Assembly: GCA_002105175.1 (NCBI GenBank)
Contig: MCGE01000009.1
Span: forward strand, 496,001 to 560,000
Length of the DNA: 64,000 nucleotides
From: Absidia repens
Taxonomy: Eukaryota > Mucoromycota > Mucoromycetes > Mucorales > Cunninghamellaceae
Direction of reading: 5' to 3'
Shown here: one piece after another, positions 53,048 through 64,000 of the stretch
Layout of the letters: each line of letters opens with the position of its first letter
Position numbering within the stretch: the first letter of the stretch is position 1
Notes under the pieces: model-generated
Database searches by the model: none
The model's input: only the letters and a program-made list of their open reading frames with translations
What the model was told of the DNA's origin: nothing
Made by a program: the position numbers and the translations under genes

Positions 53048-53771
53048 CTAGAGGACGCGATGTCTTCGCAAGCTTTGTTCAACGGCACCGGCAGCCCATT
53101 CTTCAGCATGGTGGAAACCTTCTTCAGTGCTGGAGCGAGCAATGGCTTGTTCGTCATTGTAACAGGTCAAGACACCAAACATGACAGGCACGCCCGTATC
53201 CAATTGCACGCGCATAATGCCATGAGTCACAGCATCGCAGATATATTCAAAATGAGCAGTGCCACCTTTGATGACAATACCAATGCAAATCACTGCGTCA
53301 AAAGGACCAGTTTTCTTGTTCGTTTTCTTTTGTTGAAGAGCGGGCGAGCCCAATAAATCGCTAGCAGTTTCAGATGCTTGAGTCTTGGAAAGATCAATCA
53401 ATTGCTTGGCAGCCATGGGCAATTCATAAGAGCCAGACACGGTGTCCTATATAGAAAAGAAAAGCCAATGTCGTTAATTTACCATAAATGCCTTCCCTTT
53501 CCGCTACCTTTAGTCCTATTGACTCTTCTCACACCCTCCCATCCAAATGCCTGATTTATGCTCACCATGTATTTGATATATGAACACTTACGGAAACAAT
53601 GTTTTCAGGCAAAACCTTGTACTTCTTGGTCAAGGTTTCGAAGACGCAATTATATAAGTTTTCTACCAAAGTGTGATTCCAACGAGTACGTACAATGGCA
53701 ATGCGAAGTCCAGAACCATCAAGTTCCACGGGAGGAGCAGAGACACCTTTTTCAAAAGTTTTTTCGGCCAT
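53048..53771 (-). CDS. RIB4: Lumazine synthase (6,7-dimethyl-8-ribityllumazine synthase)
   Basis: Exons 53592-53771 and 53048-53446 give 192 residues, close to the size of other fungal lumazine synthases. The N-terminal [11 protein letters not shown] is followed by the substrate-binding [33 protein letters not shown] (ribityl/phosphate site) and [17 protein letters not shown] Lys-rich insert ([15 protein letters not shown]) precedes the core beta strand. The enzyme joins 5-amino-6-ribitylaminouracil with 3,4-dihydroxybutanone phosphate in riboflavin synthesis. No gene of the same pathway is in the window. Confidence 0.96.
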
Positions 53772-54510
53772 TATGTAAATAGATAATAAATGAGTAAGAG
53801 AAAAAGAAAGGAAAAAAAACGAGCCAGCGGGAAACGAGATGACAACAAAAAATAAAGAGGAGCGGCGATTTAAACTTATAGGTCGAGAGGCCCAACCACA
53901 ACCTGTTTTCGGGGATCGTCCAAATATGATATGAAAACAAACAAAACCCCATCTATATTTTCCTCATCAATTGTCAATTGAATTTCTTTAAAATCATATC
54001 TTTATTTAATATAAGAGTAAAAATAGGGACAACGACGAGAGTCTAATGCAGCAAAATCCCCTTATTTGCGTCAAGCCATCAATTATTGTGTTACACCAAT
54101 GTGCCTGTCAAATAAAGAAAAGGAACAATGACTAATTGATTACAAGGCGTGTGTGCTGCTAAACTTAGCAGACTGACTTTATACAAAATCTTGAATTGCA
54201 GTTGAATTTGATCAACACTGTGACTCGATGAAGTACTTTACCTATGACTATCAATCGCTGTATATTTCAACACATTGCTAAAAAAAAAAAAATCAATTTG
54301 ATTTTGTTCTGAGTCGAGCAGCTAACGAGCTGTGTATTAAATATTTAATTGGGTCCTAAAAATCAATCTGAAAGATACCTCAAGCGTAAACTTACCTTCC
54401 TTTTTTTGTTCCGTGGAGCACGTAAGAAAATATCATTAGGAAGGGGAAGGCTCTGGTTACTACCAATTTGAAGTTTTAAACCCAAGTCCAATATAAATAA
54501 AAAAAGCGGT
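53772..54510. other. Spacer upstream of lumazine synthase
   Basis: AT-rich without a gene. The first part should contain the RIB4 promoter (purine-rich on the plus strand, that is pyrimidine-rich on the coding strand, at 53790-53860). Confidence 0.4.
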
Positions 54511-54654
54511 GGATCTCACCTTTCAAAAAAAAAAAAAATCAAAAAAAAAAGCGAACCTGTCATTTTGCTCTTTAGCGGGGCTACTCGTCATGCTCAACGC
54601 TACCGTGGGTCAGCTTTTTTTTTTTTTTTTTTTTTTTTTTTGAAGGTGAGATCC
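54511..54654. mobile_element. MITE-like 144-bp inverted-repeat element
   Basis: The ends are inverted repeats: GGATCTCACCTTTCAAAAA at 54511-54529 and its near reverse complement TTTTTGAAGGTGAGATCC at 54637-54654. Each leads inward into a long A or T run. The short centre (CATTTTGCTCTTTAGCGGGG ...) has no open frame. Size and terminal symmetry fit a miniature inverted-repeat element. A clear target-site duplication was not seen. Confidence 0.6.
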
Positions 54655-55244
54655 CTGTATGCGTGCGTGAAAAAATAAAGGATGTATATTGTTGCTCCTT
54701 CCTTTTCCTCACTTTTTTTGGTTGGGTGTTCTATGTTTTGCTTTTCCATTATGCCATACACAATGGAAAACACGAACCGGGGAGGGCGAGTATACACAGT
54801 ATGTCTAGTCCAGTGCGGGCTATCATATTTTATAAAGAAAGCTGTGTTGGCTGCACGACCGAGGTTAATTCACATGTATGGTAGATTTGAAAGATTATCA
54901 GCGTTCTTGTGAAGTAGCCTAGAATAGCAGACAAGTCGCTGTGGTATCCAGAGGGAAGGAGTGGGAAACTGTCATAGCGGTAAACAAGACAAAAGGAAAA
55001 TGTGAAGAAGTGAGTGACGGCTTCGTCTTAGACTCATTAGTATTAATAGCTTAGCAAGAATAGGTTTACATTTTCGTAACAGGGAACCTAAAATTGCCAA
55101 TTAGTCTCTTGGACTGCACAGGGTGGAATAGCCATAATGAATGAGCTGCAAAGCAGATGTTTAATAGGTCACTCACAAAGAGCTATAATAATGCATTTAC
55201 ATGATAGATATATATTGGGTCAGATAATGAGAAGTAAATACATA
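54655..55244. other. Spacer
   Basis: No gene supported; short plus frames at 54663-54912 have no domain features. Confidence 0.4.
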
Positions 55245-56165
55245 TATGTACTTTATTGAAGCACAATTAATGATAATACTAATCTAAAGTCGAAGAGCTC
55301 ATTGTAGCGTGGGATCTATTGAAGGCAACATGAAGGAGATTTATTGGGGATCCGAAGAATGATTGGTACTAATCTAAATGGCACGTATAAACGGGGAGCA
55401 AGTATATTATGCATGGTAAATAATAGGTGAGTGGAATTAAAGAGGTACCTTTTATTGAAAAATAACAACGGTCAACATTAATCAAAATGGTGTGATGACA
55501 GTAAAAATGACATTATGGTACAAAACATGAAAAAGACTAATAAGACATTATTTATTGAAGGATGTGAAAATAATATATTTTATTCAGATGCACATGCAAA
55601 CTATGGGCAACTAGTAATAAACTAAGTTAATGAAGACTCCAAAGAGCCAACTAATGGGTGGTCCAAAATCCTGAATCCTAAATGAAAGGGATTCCCCATG
55701 CATCTTGCAATCCCTGATCTGAAACCCCTTCTAAACTAGTCATGATACTAATCTAAGTCCAGCATAACCTCAAAAAAGTTGAATGATGAAGAAAAAAAAA
55801 ATGTGAAAAATAAGAATGGAAAGAAAGAGAGAGCAAAAAAATAAAAATTGGGAGAAAATAAATATTCACGTGGGCGGATTTTAAAACGTAAAAAAAGAGA
55901 ACAGCATTTGTGATTACAACACCATACAATATACTCAACATGGTGAATCTCTTTTCATGACAGTAGTCAACCATCCAACCATGGAAGTATGTTTATTTTC
56001 TTCTAATGGCAATGTTGGACTTGCTATAGGTCAATTCAGCCTAGTTTAGTTTATCCCTTTCATTGCGGAATAGCTTATCGCTCTCCTTACAATTGGATTG
56101 ATTTATCTTATGTTTTAGTTTAGTTGTCATAGTTTATATTCAACATGGATAAAATATGTCGTAAC
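55245..56165 (-). repeat. Dispersed repeat family, copy F (long form)
   Basis: Minus-orientation copy. The box at 55863-55886 reads TTAAAATCCGCCCACGTGAA on the minus strand. The core at 55650-55760 (plus: GAAAGGGATTCCCCATGCAT, CAATCCCTGATCTGAA) ends with AATAAAATATATT on the minus strand near 55580. Modules to about 55250 include TACTAATCTAAATGGCACG and GGTCAACATTAATCAAAATG. The extension to 56165 (TAGGTCAATTCAGCCTAG, AGTTGTCATAGTTTATATTC, GATAAAATATGTC) matches the extension of copy E, making these two the fullest relatives. Confidence 0.8.
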
Positions 56166-56356
56166 TCTTGACTTTTATATCGTCCCTCATACGGTTGGTT
56201 TCTCTATTCTTTTTTTTCGTAAGAAAAGAAACAACCAACTACGTAACCTTGTCCCATTTTACTTCCACCTCCATATTATATGGTCAAAAGTTTTATTGTC
56301 AAGTAAAAAAAAAAAACCGTTACCATTTTCACCAGCAAATTTCAAATATGATTAAA

Positions 56357-58020
56357 TTAACTGGTGCTCAAGTCCAAAGTAGATAATAATGGACGGAGTC
56401 TTTGATCGTCAATCATGGCGACTGTTGCATTGTATATAAAATTGAGTCCATAAGAAGCTCCATTGGCACTGGTGGGTCCGAAACAAAGATATGAGCCTTT
56501 TGTCAATGTGGAATTCACATCCTCATTCATGGATGATGAATCAAGGTTATTCAGCTGTTCAGAAGTGACTCCAAAGTGCACCAGTAAATTTCGAAGGGCC
56601 ATAGAACTCAATAAAACGAAGCCTTGGCCATGGCTGCATGAGAAAGGAGTCATCATCTTCGTGCTGTCAGCAAGAGTTGCAGTTTCGTTCTTCTGATCAT
56701 CTGAGTAATCATTATTGAGTGTGGTATAAACGGTTGGGCCAATTGGAAGGAGTAAAGGCGTTGTATCATCCACTCTCACAGTGAGTGGAGGGGTTGCCAG
56801 TTGTGTCAGGTACCGTAATGTAGCGTGCCCATACTGATCACCATTGAAAACAGGATTACTGTAGGCATAAAGGGCATCCCAGATCATCACACCACCAAAT
56901 CGGGAGTAAGAATGTACACCATCTAGGATTTTTGTTAAATGCTCAAATTGAACATAGCCAGTATCATCACGATTTTCCTTGCCAAGAATGCCTAAATAGA
57001 TTTTAGTGGAGTCTGAATTCTGTTCAGCCCATGAATTCCATTCATCAAAGTTGAACGAATTGGAAGAGTGCCAACGATTGTTGTTTCCAGTAGTACTATA
57101 TTTAGACGCCGAACAATAATTGTTGTAGAATTGGACAAACACCAAGTCAAGATAGGCTTCACTATAGAGAGGGTTAGGATGGAGAATATTGTACATGGCA
57201 TTATTTTTATAATAATCCAAATCGGGGCATTGTGGCGCGGCTGTAAGCAAATATTTCTTTTGTGGGGGGTTGTATAATTTGAATAATGTACGAAGATCAT
57301 GAATTAATTTGTCATAGCCTTCTCCCGAGGTGGCTTTATCATTTTTTTTTAAGAAAAAAAATAGTAAAATCAATATTCTCAAACGTCATTTTTTTTAAGG
57401 GGAAAGGGGTCAATATGATTGATTGGTTACCTTCAGGGTCAAAATCAATACCATCAAGAATCACATCGCCAAAAGGTCGACTTAATATTCGATCAGTGCC
57501 CCCAAGGTATTTAATCCATAACGCCCGAGCAAGTTTATCAGCTTGCCATTTTTGATGGCGGTAGGGACCAGTAGCACCACCCACTGACATTAATATTTTA
57601 ATGTTTTTTTCTGACAGAATTTGATATCTTCAGCTACTTGAGGACAATTTTCCACATCGCTGCAATGATCAGCCAAATCCATAGTAGGAGAATTTAAATG
57701 TCCGCCAGTGAAATCATGGACAAATCCTATAGCAATGATGCTTACACCTGGCTGTCGACAATAGTATGACAATCGCTTTTCTTGTCTATTTCCTTGACCC
57801 CAATAAAGCACAAGATTATTGAAATTATTTTCCTTGTTAAAAAAAAAAATTCCGTTTAGCCAGGTACATAACGATATGATGGTTGGCATGCTTTTACCTG
57901 GTAAGAATTACGGTGTTTGAAACTGTCAATGTCAGTGTTTTTATTTATAAGAACTGTGCATTGAACTACAATGACAGGAACCAAAATAATATATCCAAGT
58001 ATTATGTTTAAAAATTGCAT
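56357..58020 (-). CDS. GH18 class III chitinase with one apparent frameshift
   Basis: Exons 57898-58020, 57431-57832 and 56357-57333, about 500 residues if the frame break is ignored. The first exon (MQFLNIILGYIILVPVIVVQ) is a signal peptide or anchor. The barrel then shows NLVLYWGQGN, SVGGATG, the catalytic DGIDFDPE (DxxDxDxE form) and LLTAAPQCP, DLVFVQFYNNYC and GGVMIWDA. This is the class III type of plant and fungal chitinases. At 57604-57610 a run of seven T (A on the coding strand) is one base short: the frame before (EDIKFCQKK) does not continue into ILMSVGGATG, and with eight it would. Homopolymer error or true lesion cannot be told from one sequence. Three short elements close the C-terminus (about 120 residues after the barrel, function unknown). 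Divergent from the ATPase-fold gene. Confidence 0.88.
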
Positions 58021-58426
58021 CAGAAGTTGATAAAACAGAAAGCGAAAAATAAAATACAAGTAAAATATGTAACGCTGACTTTTTATATGAATGAACGAAT
58101 AATAATGGTTGACTGATGGTTTATGGTAGTAATGCCGATATATTTGATTGAGCTTAATACGTTGGACGTTTTTACAATGGTATGCCCTCATTCATTCATT
58201 TTTCTTCCATCTTTCCTTTCCAACCAAATATTACGATCCCATAACTCTAACATTGGGCAATCTGCCAGTACAAAAAAATCCTGTGCCAACAACTGGGTTT
58301 CAAATCATTGGGGTTTACCTTTCCCTTTTTTTTTTTTTTTTTTTTGCTACTGCCTTCCCCCTTTTTTGTGCTTCAAACTATTCCATTCTGCGATTTATTT
58401 TGTTCCTGTTACTTTGAAACTGAAAT
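58021..58426. promoter_or_regulatory. Shared upstream region of chitinase and ATPase-fold gene
   Basis: 406 bases between divergent starts. A T run (about 58328-58346) and C/T-rich stretches precede the plus-strand gene. No known operator motif was recognised. Confidence 0.5.
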
Positions 58427-61400
58427 ATGCAACGAAACCAGAACTTGGAACGCTTGCGTTCTAATATCATGGATATCAATGGCAAGGAAGAAAAAGTCGA
58501 AGGTAAGTCCAGTTTTATATTCATTCAGGCTCCTGGGACTCAAAAAATAAACCAACTACTAATTACCATTATCTTTATTACTCCTAGTCAATCAACGTCA
58601 TCTTATTGACAAGATTTTGGCAAGATACTCTGCAGAATATGTCTTATATAGAGAATTGATGCAAAATGCTGGTGAGAAATACAAAACAATATCAAGTGAT
58701 CCATGCTCGCTGCGGTACTGACTCTTCTCTTTGTCGATATCCTCATTTAGACGATGCTTCTTCCACCAAGATTGAAATACACTTCCATACTGACAACTCT
58801 ACAGAAAGTCCTGGAAAGCTACCGAACTTGGCGGCCAAATGTGACAAGATTACCTTCAAAAACAATGGGATGGCTTTCCGACCTGAAGATTGGCAGCGAT
58901 TGAAACGTATTGCTGAAGGGAATCCTGGTAAGTTTTACTAGAAAATGATAAACTAGGCATGTTACTAACGAGTTTGGATTCTTTAGATGAACAAAAGATT
59001 GGTGCCTTTGGTGTTGGTTTTTATTCTCTCTTCTCTGTGTGTGAAAACCCATTGTAAGTCTAATTACCTTTCCTTTTTATGGATACGTTTTGTGTACTGA
59101 GTGTCGTTTACAATATAGCGTTTTCTCTGGATCCCAATGTATGGCCTTCTATTTCAAAGGAGATCAACTGTTTGCAAAACGAGCTGATGTGCCTGAAGAA
59201 GAACGCAATGACTGGACCTCTTTCTTAATGGACTTGCGGGAACCAATGGAAATGCCTGATCTGGATCACTTTGCCAAGTTTTTGACGACAAGCATGGTAA
59301 GGAACATCAGTATATATTATTACTCAAACACGAAGCCAGTGAAAATTAACACATAGTACGCTGTCATCATTTAGGGATTCACTGCCAACTTACGACAAAT
59401 CAGTGTATTCTTGGATCACCACAAACTATTTCATTTGGCGAAGCAAACGGCGGACCCCCGATCAATGACTGTGGATGCTAGAAAGGTGCACACGACATCT
59501 CCTAAACAAATGTTTACCATTGTAGCAGCAGATATGCGGAAGATTCAATTGGATGCTCAAAAATACGCCCCACCATCGATGTTCTCACCATTGACCAATC
59601 TTCTCTCTTCCAAATCATCATCTTCGTCGACAATGGACAACAAGGACGATTTACCAATGGAATCTGCTAGCTTGTTTTTGCGAGTGGTGACGGGAACGCT
59701 GAATGTGGATGTGCCAGAAAACTTCATCCGTGAAATGGAACGATCAACAAAGAAAAGGCCACCGAAAACAACCAAATTCCAACTTGTATATACCAGCAAA
59801 GAAGAATTAGATGCCTCTGAAAACAAACACCACATCTTCAAGGATCTTATGCCATTTCCCAACCAAGGTCGTGTCTTTATTGGGTTCCCAACTCATCAAA
59901 CAACAGGGTGCTGCTCTCATATGGCTGCTCGTTTTATACCAACTGTAGAACGTGAAAGTATTGATTTTGCTGATCGCTATCTCAGTGTTTGGAACAAAGA
60001 ATTACTCTCCGTGGGTGGTTTATTATCGAGATTGGTCTACAATGACGAGATGGATCAAGTGGATGCTCTTTACCAAGAATTGGTTGGTCCCGTGACGGAA
60101 GTGGACAAGGGCATTACGTATGAAGATGATGGAACAGATAACGCCAAACTGATGCTGGAACAACGTGCTGCGCATACTCTTCATTCATTCACATTTCAAC
60201 CATCAACACCAAGCGATATCGTCAGCAAGGTACAAGAAGAACGGTTTTATCAATCAAGCAGGATTCCATTACGACTCATGACAAGTCACGGTGTACAGCC
60301 AGCAACAGTGACGAGAACTCTACCTGATGAAAGCTTTATCATGGGGCCAAGTATCACTGATCTTCTGAACTCATTTGTTAAGACAATACCTACAACAACG
60401 CCAATCATTCGCAAGCAATGTAAAGATGGACTTCAGAAATTGGTCAAGACTGGACTTCTTCAATACATGGGAATGATGGATGTGCTCAAAGAATTGGATA
60501 CCCGATCTCTGTCCTGTAATGAAATGGTGGGTTGCATGAAATGGTGGATTGAATGCCAAAAGGGAAATCAAATGATACCGACGTCAACATTACGAAACTT
60601 GGACACAACCAGGGCGAAATTTTTTATGTCGGCGGTGATGATGTACACTGATACCGATGGCAATGAACAACTACTACAGCTGTCAAACGCAAAATGGTGG
60701 CTGAATCCGAAAATCATCTCTTTGAATATGCCTGTGCCTGATTCTACTCTACCATTTTCTGTAAGCAAAGCCCTCCAACAATCGGAAATGTCTATGTATT
60801 TTGGGTAAGTCATCGTGAATTTAAAATATCATACAACTGACAAAAAAAAAAAAAAAAAAAAAAAAAAAGAGTTACTGACTTGAACTTTTTGGTAGCCTGA
60901 ATGAACTATCATTATTATCTTGGGGGAAATATATTGCTAATGACCGAAAACTGGAAACGTCTGCTCAATTCTCTGAACAAGTATTATCTATCCTTACCCG
61001 TGGATACAATCAACTATCATCACAAGCTCAGTTGGAACTGTGTGGCTACCTGAAGTCCAAGACGTGTATACCAACGAAATCTGGAATGAAATTGGCTAGC
61101 GACACTTATTTCGCTTCAGTTAACCTATTTGATGACTTGCCTACAGTACACTTCCAAAATTCGCGACATGTGGGTGATCAATTATTAACTATGCTGGGTG
61201 TACGCAAGGTAAAATAGAAAAAATACATCAAAGGGTACTCAATATAGATACTCATCCTTTTCTTTTTATTTGCTGATTATAGCATGTGGACTTGCAATTG
61301 ATTTTTGATCGCTTGGTATCTGATGGTAGTTGGTCGCATGTAGACTTGGTCAAATATCTTACTTCAGTACAGTCAACACTCAGCAGTAATGAAATCCGTC

Positions 61401-64000
61401 GGCTACAAGAAACTGCCATTTTTACAAAGGAAGGTGAACCGGCGAAACAGAAAGAAGGCTTGAGACCTACTGGGAAAATGGATGAAGAAGGAAAACCTGA
61501 AATGGAAAAATTTACAAAAAAGATTTATCGGCGACACAAGGCAAGCAGTCTATATGCACCAACGGACACCCTGCGAAACCTACAAGTACCTCTAATTGAT
61601 TGGAAAGGAAACGGCAATGTACGATGGCGACAAGGTAGCGACGAGGCAAAATTCATGGAAAAACTTGGACTTCGATCATCACCACCATTGCAGGAAATTT
61701 TACAACTGGCGGCACCAAAGTCCAACAACAATGACCGACAATTACAAACACGGGCACTTACCTACTTTATTGAAAATCGTCAAACGTACTCCCCAGACTA
61801 CGATATCAACAAGATCGAATTGGCTTTTTTGCCTTGCCAAGATGGTAAAACGTATGCTGCACCAAAAAACTGTTTCACCAATCAAGACGCTACTGTACTG
61901 AACTTCCAGGTGCTTCATCAAGATCTTATTTTGGTGCGCGACAAACTCGGTGTAAGGGAAAACCCAAGCCCTGATCGTCTTTTGGAAGCATTCCAGCAAC
62001 AAATTAGTATGGACAGCAACATTATGAAAGGCAAATTGGAATATATGGCTAGCCGTATGGGTGACTTTGTCTATGATCACTGGGAAAAACTACGCAACTC
62101 GGCCTTCATACCGGTGGTCGACAAGCGAAAAAGTCTCTCGTCAGGTACTGCATCATCACCAAACATGCTTATGGTGCGACCAACAGAATGCTATTTTGAA
62201 TCAGACGATACCAATTTCCACAAAGAATTGTTTTTATTTGTCAACTTTGGATCACTGGCCAACTCCTTTTTACGGTCCTGTGGTGTCAAGGATGAACCTA
62301 CTATATTAGAATTGGCAAATATGTTGGTGAAAGATCCTCAGCGATTCTGGAACTTATGTGGTGGTGGTGAACGTTATCTTACTGTGTTGCGACAGATTGC
62401 TGGGCAATATCATCAAATCAAGAACCATCGAAAACTCATACAAACAATGAAATCTCAGCCATGTCTTGTGGGTATCAAACGTAGCACTGTTGGCGAAGGT
62501 GCTGCGTCTGGAGGGGGTGATTCGACTTTACAAGTGCAAGAAAAAAGTGCCAATACTAATGGCATCGACTCTACTATCGATGATAGCAAGGAAGAAGACT
62601 TTGTGCAATATCGTCTGGCCAAGGCATCTGACATCTTCATCATTGACGATACTATGGGTCAACATATATTCTCACCTCTATCTGCACCAATGGAACCAAT
62701 GCTGGAAGAATTTTATGGACATCTTGGAAGTGACCGTTTATCAAAGTAAGTGTCCGAAGGAAAAGGGGAAATGGTGAAGAAAAGGGGGAATGATGAAGAA
62801 AAGGTATTAACTGTTTATTGTAGCCAAATCAAAGAAACGTATACTTTCCGCGAAACAGTTGGTCCCAGTGCTAGGTCGAAAGCAATCACTGATGTTATTT
62901 TTGAACGTACCGGAATTATCATCTACCAAATGAAACAAGATTATCCCCAGCGGCAAAAAGAACTTTATCGGGACGAAAAATATATCAAGCGAAATTTGAA
63001 GGTAAGAAAGGAAAAAAGAAATAAACAAGAATGCAGAAGAATTAATGAAAATTTTTCATTGTATTAGGTGATTCAAGCTAAAGAACTCAAGATCAATCGT
63101 GTTTTCAAGCATACCGGTGAAAAGGATATTCAACCAACAACAGCATGTGTAGATCAAAGCAAATCTATCATTTACATCTCTAGTGCTGGTGAAATAGACT
63201 ATTACGATGTGGCCAATGCTCTTTGCTATTTGATATTTACTCGTGTCCGATTTAACGACGCGATTATTGCCGAACGTTATCTCACTACCAGCTTGAAAAA
63301 TTTACGCCGAAAAGGTGTGCCTGTTGACCGGATTCTCAGTATCAACAAAATCGTAGAAAACAATCGGCAACCAATCATCTCTGGATCCGATCCATCCTCA
63401 ACACCACTACCTCCATTACAACCATCGTTATCAGCACAGAAATTGAATGACTACACAAAAAAGGTGCTTGAAGTGTTTGGCGACTGTCAAGAAGGGTATG
63501 TCAGGCAGCTGCTCTCACAAGAAACGGATAACCATGTGGAACGGGTCATTGACAAATTGATTCATGAAGACTACCCTCGATCTCAACAATCACAACACTC
63601 AACAATGGTACAAGAACAAAAAGATTTGCCCAGCACACCCAATACCCCATCATCAACTACTACAGCAGAATCAGAAAGATCAAAAACACTTATGGGTCGG
63701 CTTTTGTCGTGGGGAAAATCAGCAGCAACAACTTCAGCGCCGTCTACCTCCACGTCGTCATCAGCATCGTCGGATAATAAAGATCAAACAACGCAGTCGC
63801 AACAAACGGAGCAGCTTGTAGATACAACCTCACAACCTACTGAAAAACCAAAGCTACCGAAATCGACCCAAACGATTACGCCAAACTATTCATCCAGCAT
63901 CAAGCAGAATTTGCGACGTGCCATTCATTCCTGCAAGCCTTACTCTGGACAAGATATGTTTTCCCCACCCACCATCAACAAGGTTGTAGAATCAACTCAA
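58427..64000 (+). CDS. Large HSP90-type (Bergerat) ATPase-fold protein, DUF3684-like, partial
   Basis: Ten exons are visible (58427-58502, 58588-58671, 58751-58927, 58987-59053, 59119-59296, 59375-60804, 60896-61208, 61283-62745, 62824-63001, 63068-64000). The last is open at the edge, giving at least 1633 residues. The N-terminal ATP site has ELMQNADDAS (N box), NNGMAFRPEDW and KIGAFGVGFYS (glycine boxes), as in sacsin-type and HSP90 ATPases. Long following regions without known enzyme motifs agree with the fungal DUF3684 family. Near 63440-63580 a helical segment (YTKKVLEVFGDCQEGYVRQL ...) looks like a UBA/CUE-type module, after which the tail is Ser/Thr/Pro-rich. The role is unknown; a chaperone-like activity is inferred from the fold only. 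Confidence 0.88.

Noticed and set aside
57604..57610. Programmed ribosomal frameshift at the chitinase A run
   Set aside because: A slip on AAA AAA could join the frames, but two other genes' breaks are also one-base homopolymer deficits, so sequence error is the simpler explanation.

Overview
The window is AT-rich fungal DNA. Genes carry many short spliceosomal introns (GT...AG, mostly about 50-120 bases), poly-Q/poly-N/poly-P tracts are common, intergenic DNA has long A or T runs, and many promoters show CCCGCC-type boxes followed by pyrimidine tracts. The gene set (class IV-like chitin synthase, GH18 and GH20 chitin-degrading enzymes, Bck1-like MAPKKK, Cbk1/NDR kinase, F1-ATPase subunits) and the gene style point to an early-diverging filamentous fungus, most probably Mucoromycota (Mucorales-like). 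The species is not identified. Exon models were built by hand from reading frame and splice sites; each summed to an open frame, except where frameshifts are noted.

Layout. 0-8 kb: an unrecognised multi-domain protein running off the left edge (minus), then a secreted Ala/Lys-rich protein (minus). 8-16 kb: an FHA-RING ubiquitin ligase of the Dma1 type (plus), an HD-domain phosphohydrolase (minus), and divergent from it an NDR-family kinase of the Cbk1/Orb6 type (plus). 18-28 kb: a Bck1-like MAPKKK (plus), a secreted beta-N-acetylhexosaminidase (plus) and a DTW-domain tRNA-modifying enzyme (minus). 31-43 kb: a TspO/MBR-like membrane protein (plus), a Phx1-like homeodomain factor (minus), a mitochondrial D-2-hydroxyglutarate dehydrogenase (plus) and a chitin synthase (plus). 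45-54 kb: a ZCCHC8-like PSP/zinc-knuckle protein (plus), a decayed Tc1-type transposon, F1-ATPase delta (minus) and beta (plus) diverging from one promoter region, and lumazine synthase (minus). 56-64 kb: a GH18 class III chitinase (minus), and divergent from it a large HSP90-type ATPase-fold protein running off the right edge (plus).

Functional themes are cell-wall synthesis, remodelling and signalling (chitin synthase, chitinase, hexosaminidase, Bck1, Cbk1) and mitochondrial energy metabolism (ATP synthase delta and beta, D2HGDH).

The most unusual signal is a dispersed repeat present in seven copies (about 4.2, 11.5, 17.4, 27.7, 29.7, 43.8 and 55.2 kb). Each copy has a promoter-like CCCGCCCACGTG-type box, a pyrimidine-rich tract, a conserved core and an AATAAA-type end, but no conserved open frame. 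It looks like a non-autonomous element or a multicopy non-coding transcription unit. Other notable points are three one-base homopolymer deficits that break the chitin synthase and chitinase frames, a proline-repeat array that continues past its stop codon and is partly duplicated on the far side of the transposon, and a 144-bp MITE-like inverted-repeat element.
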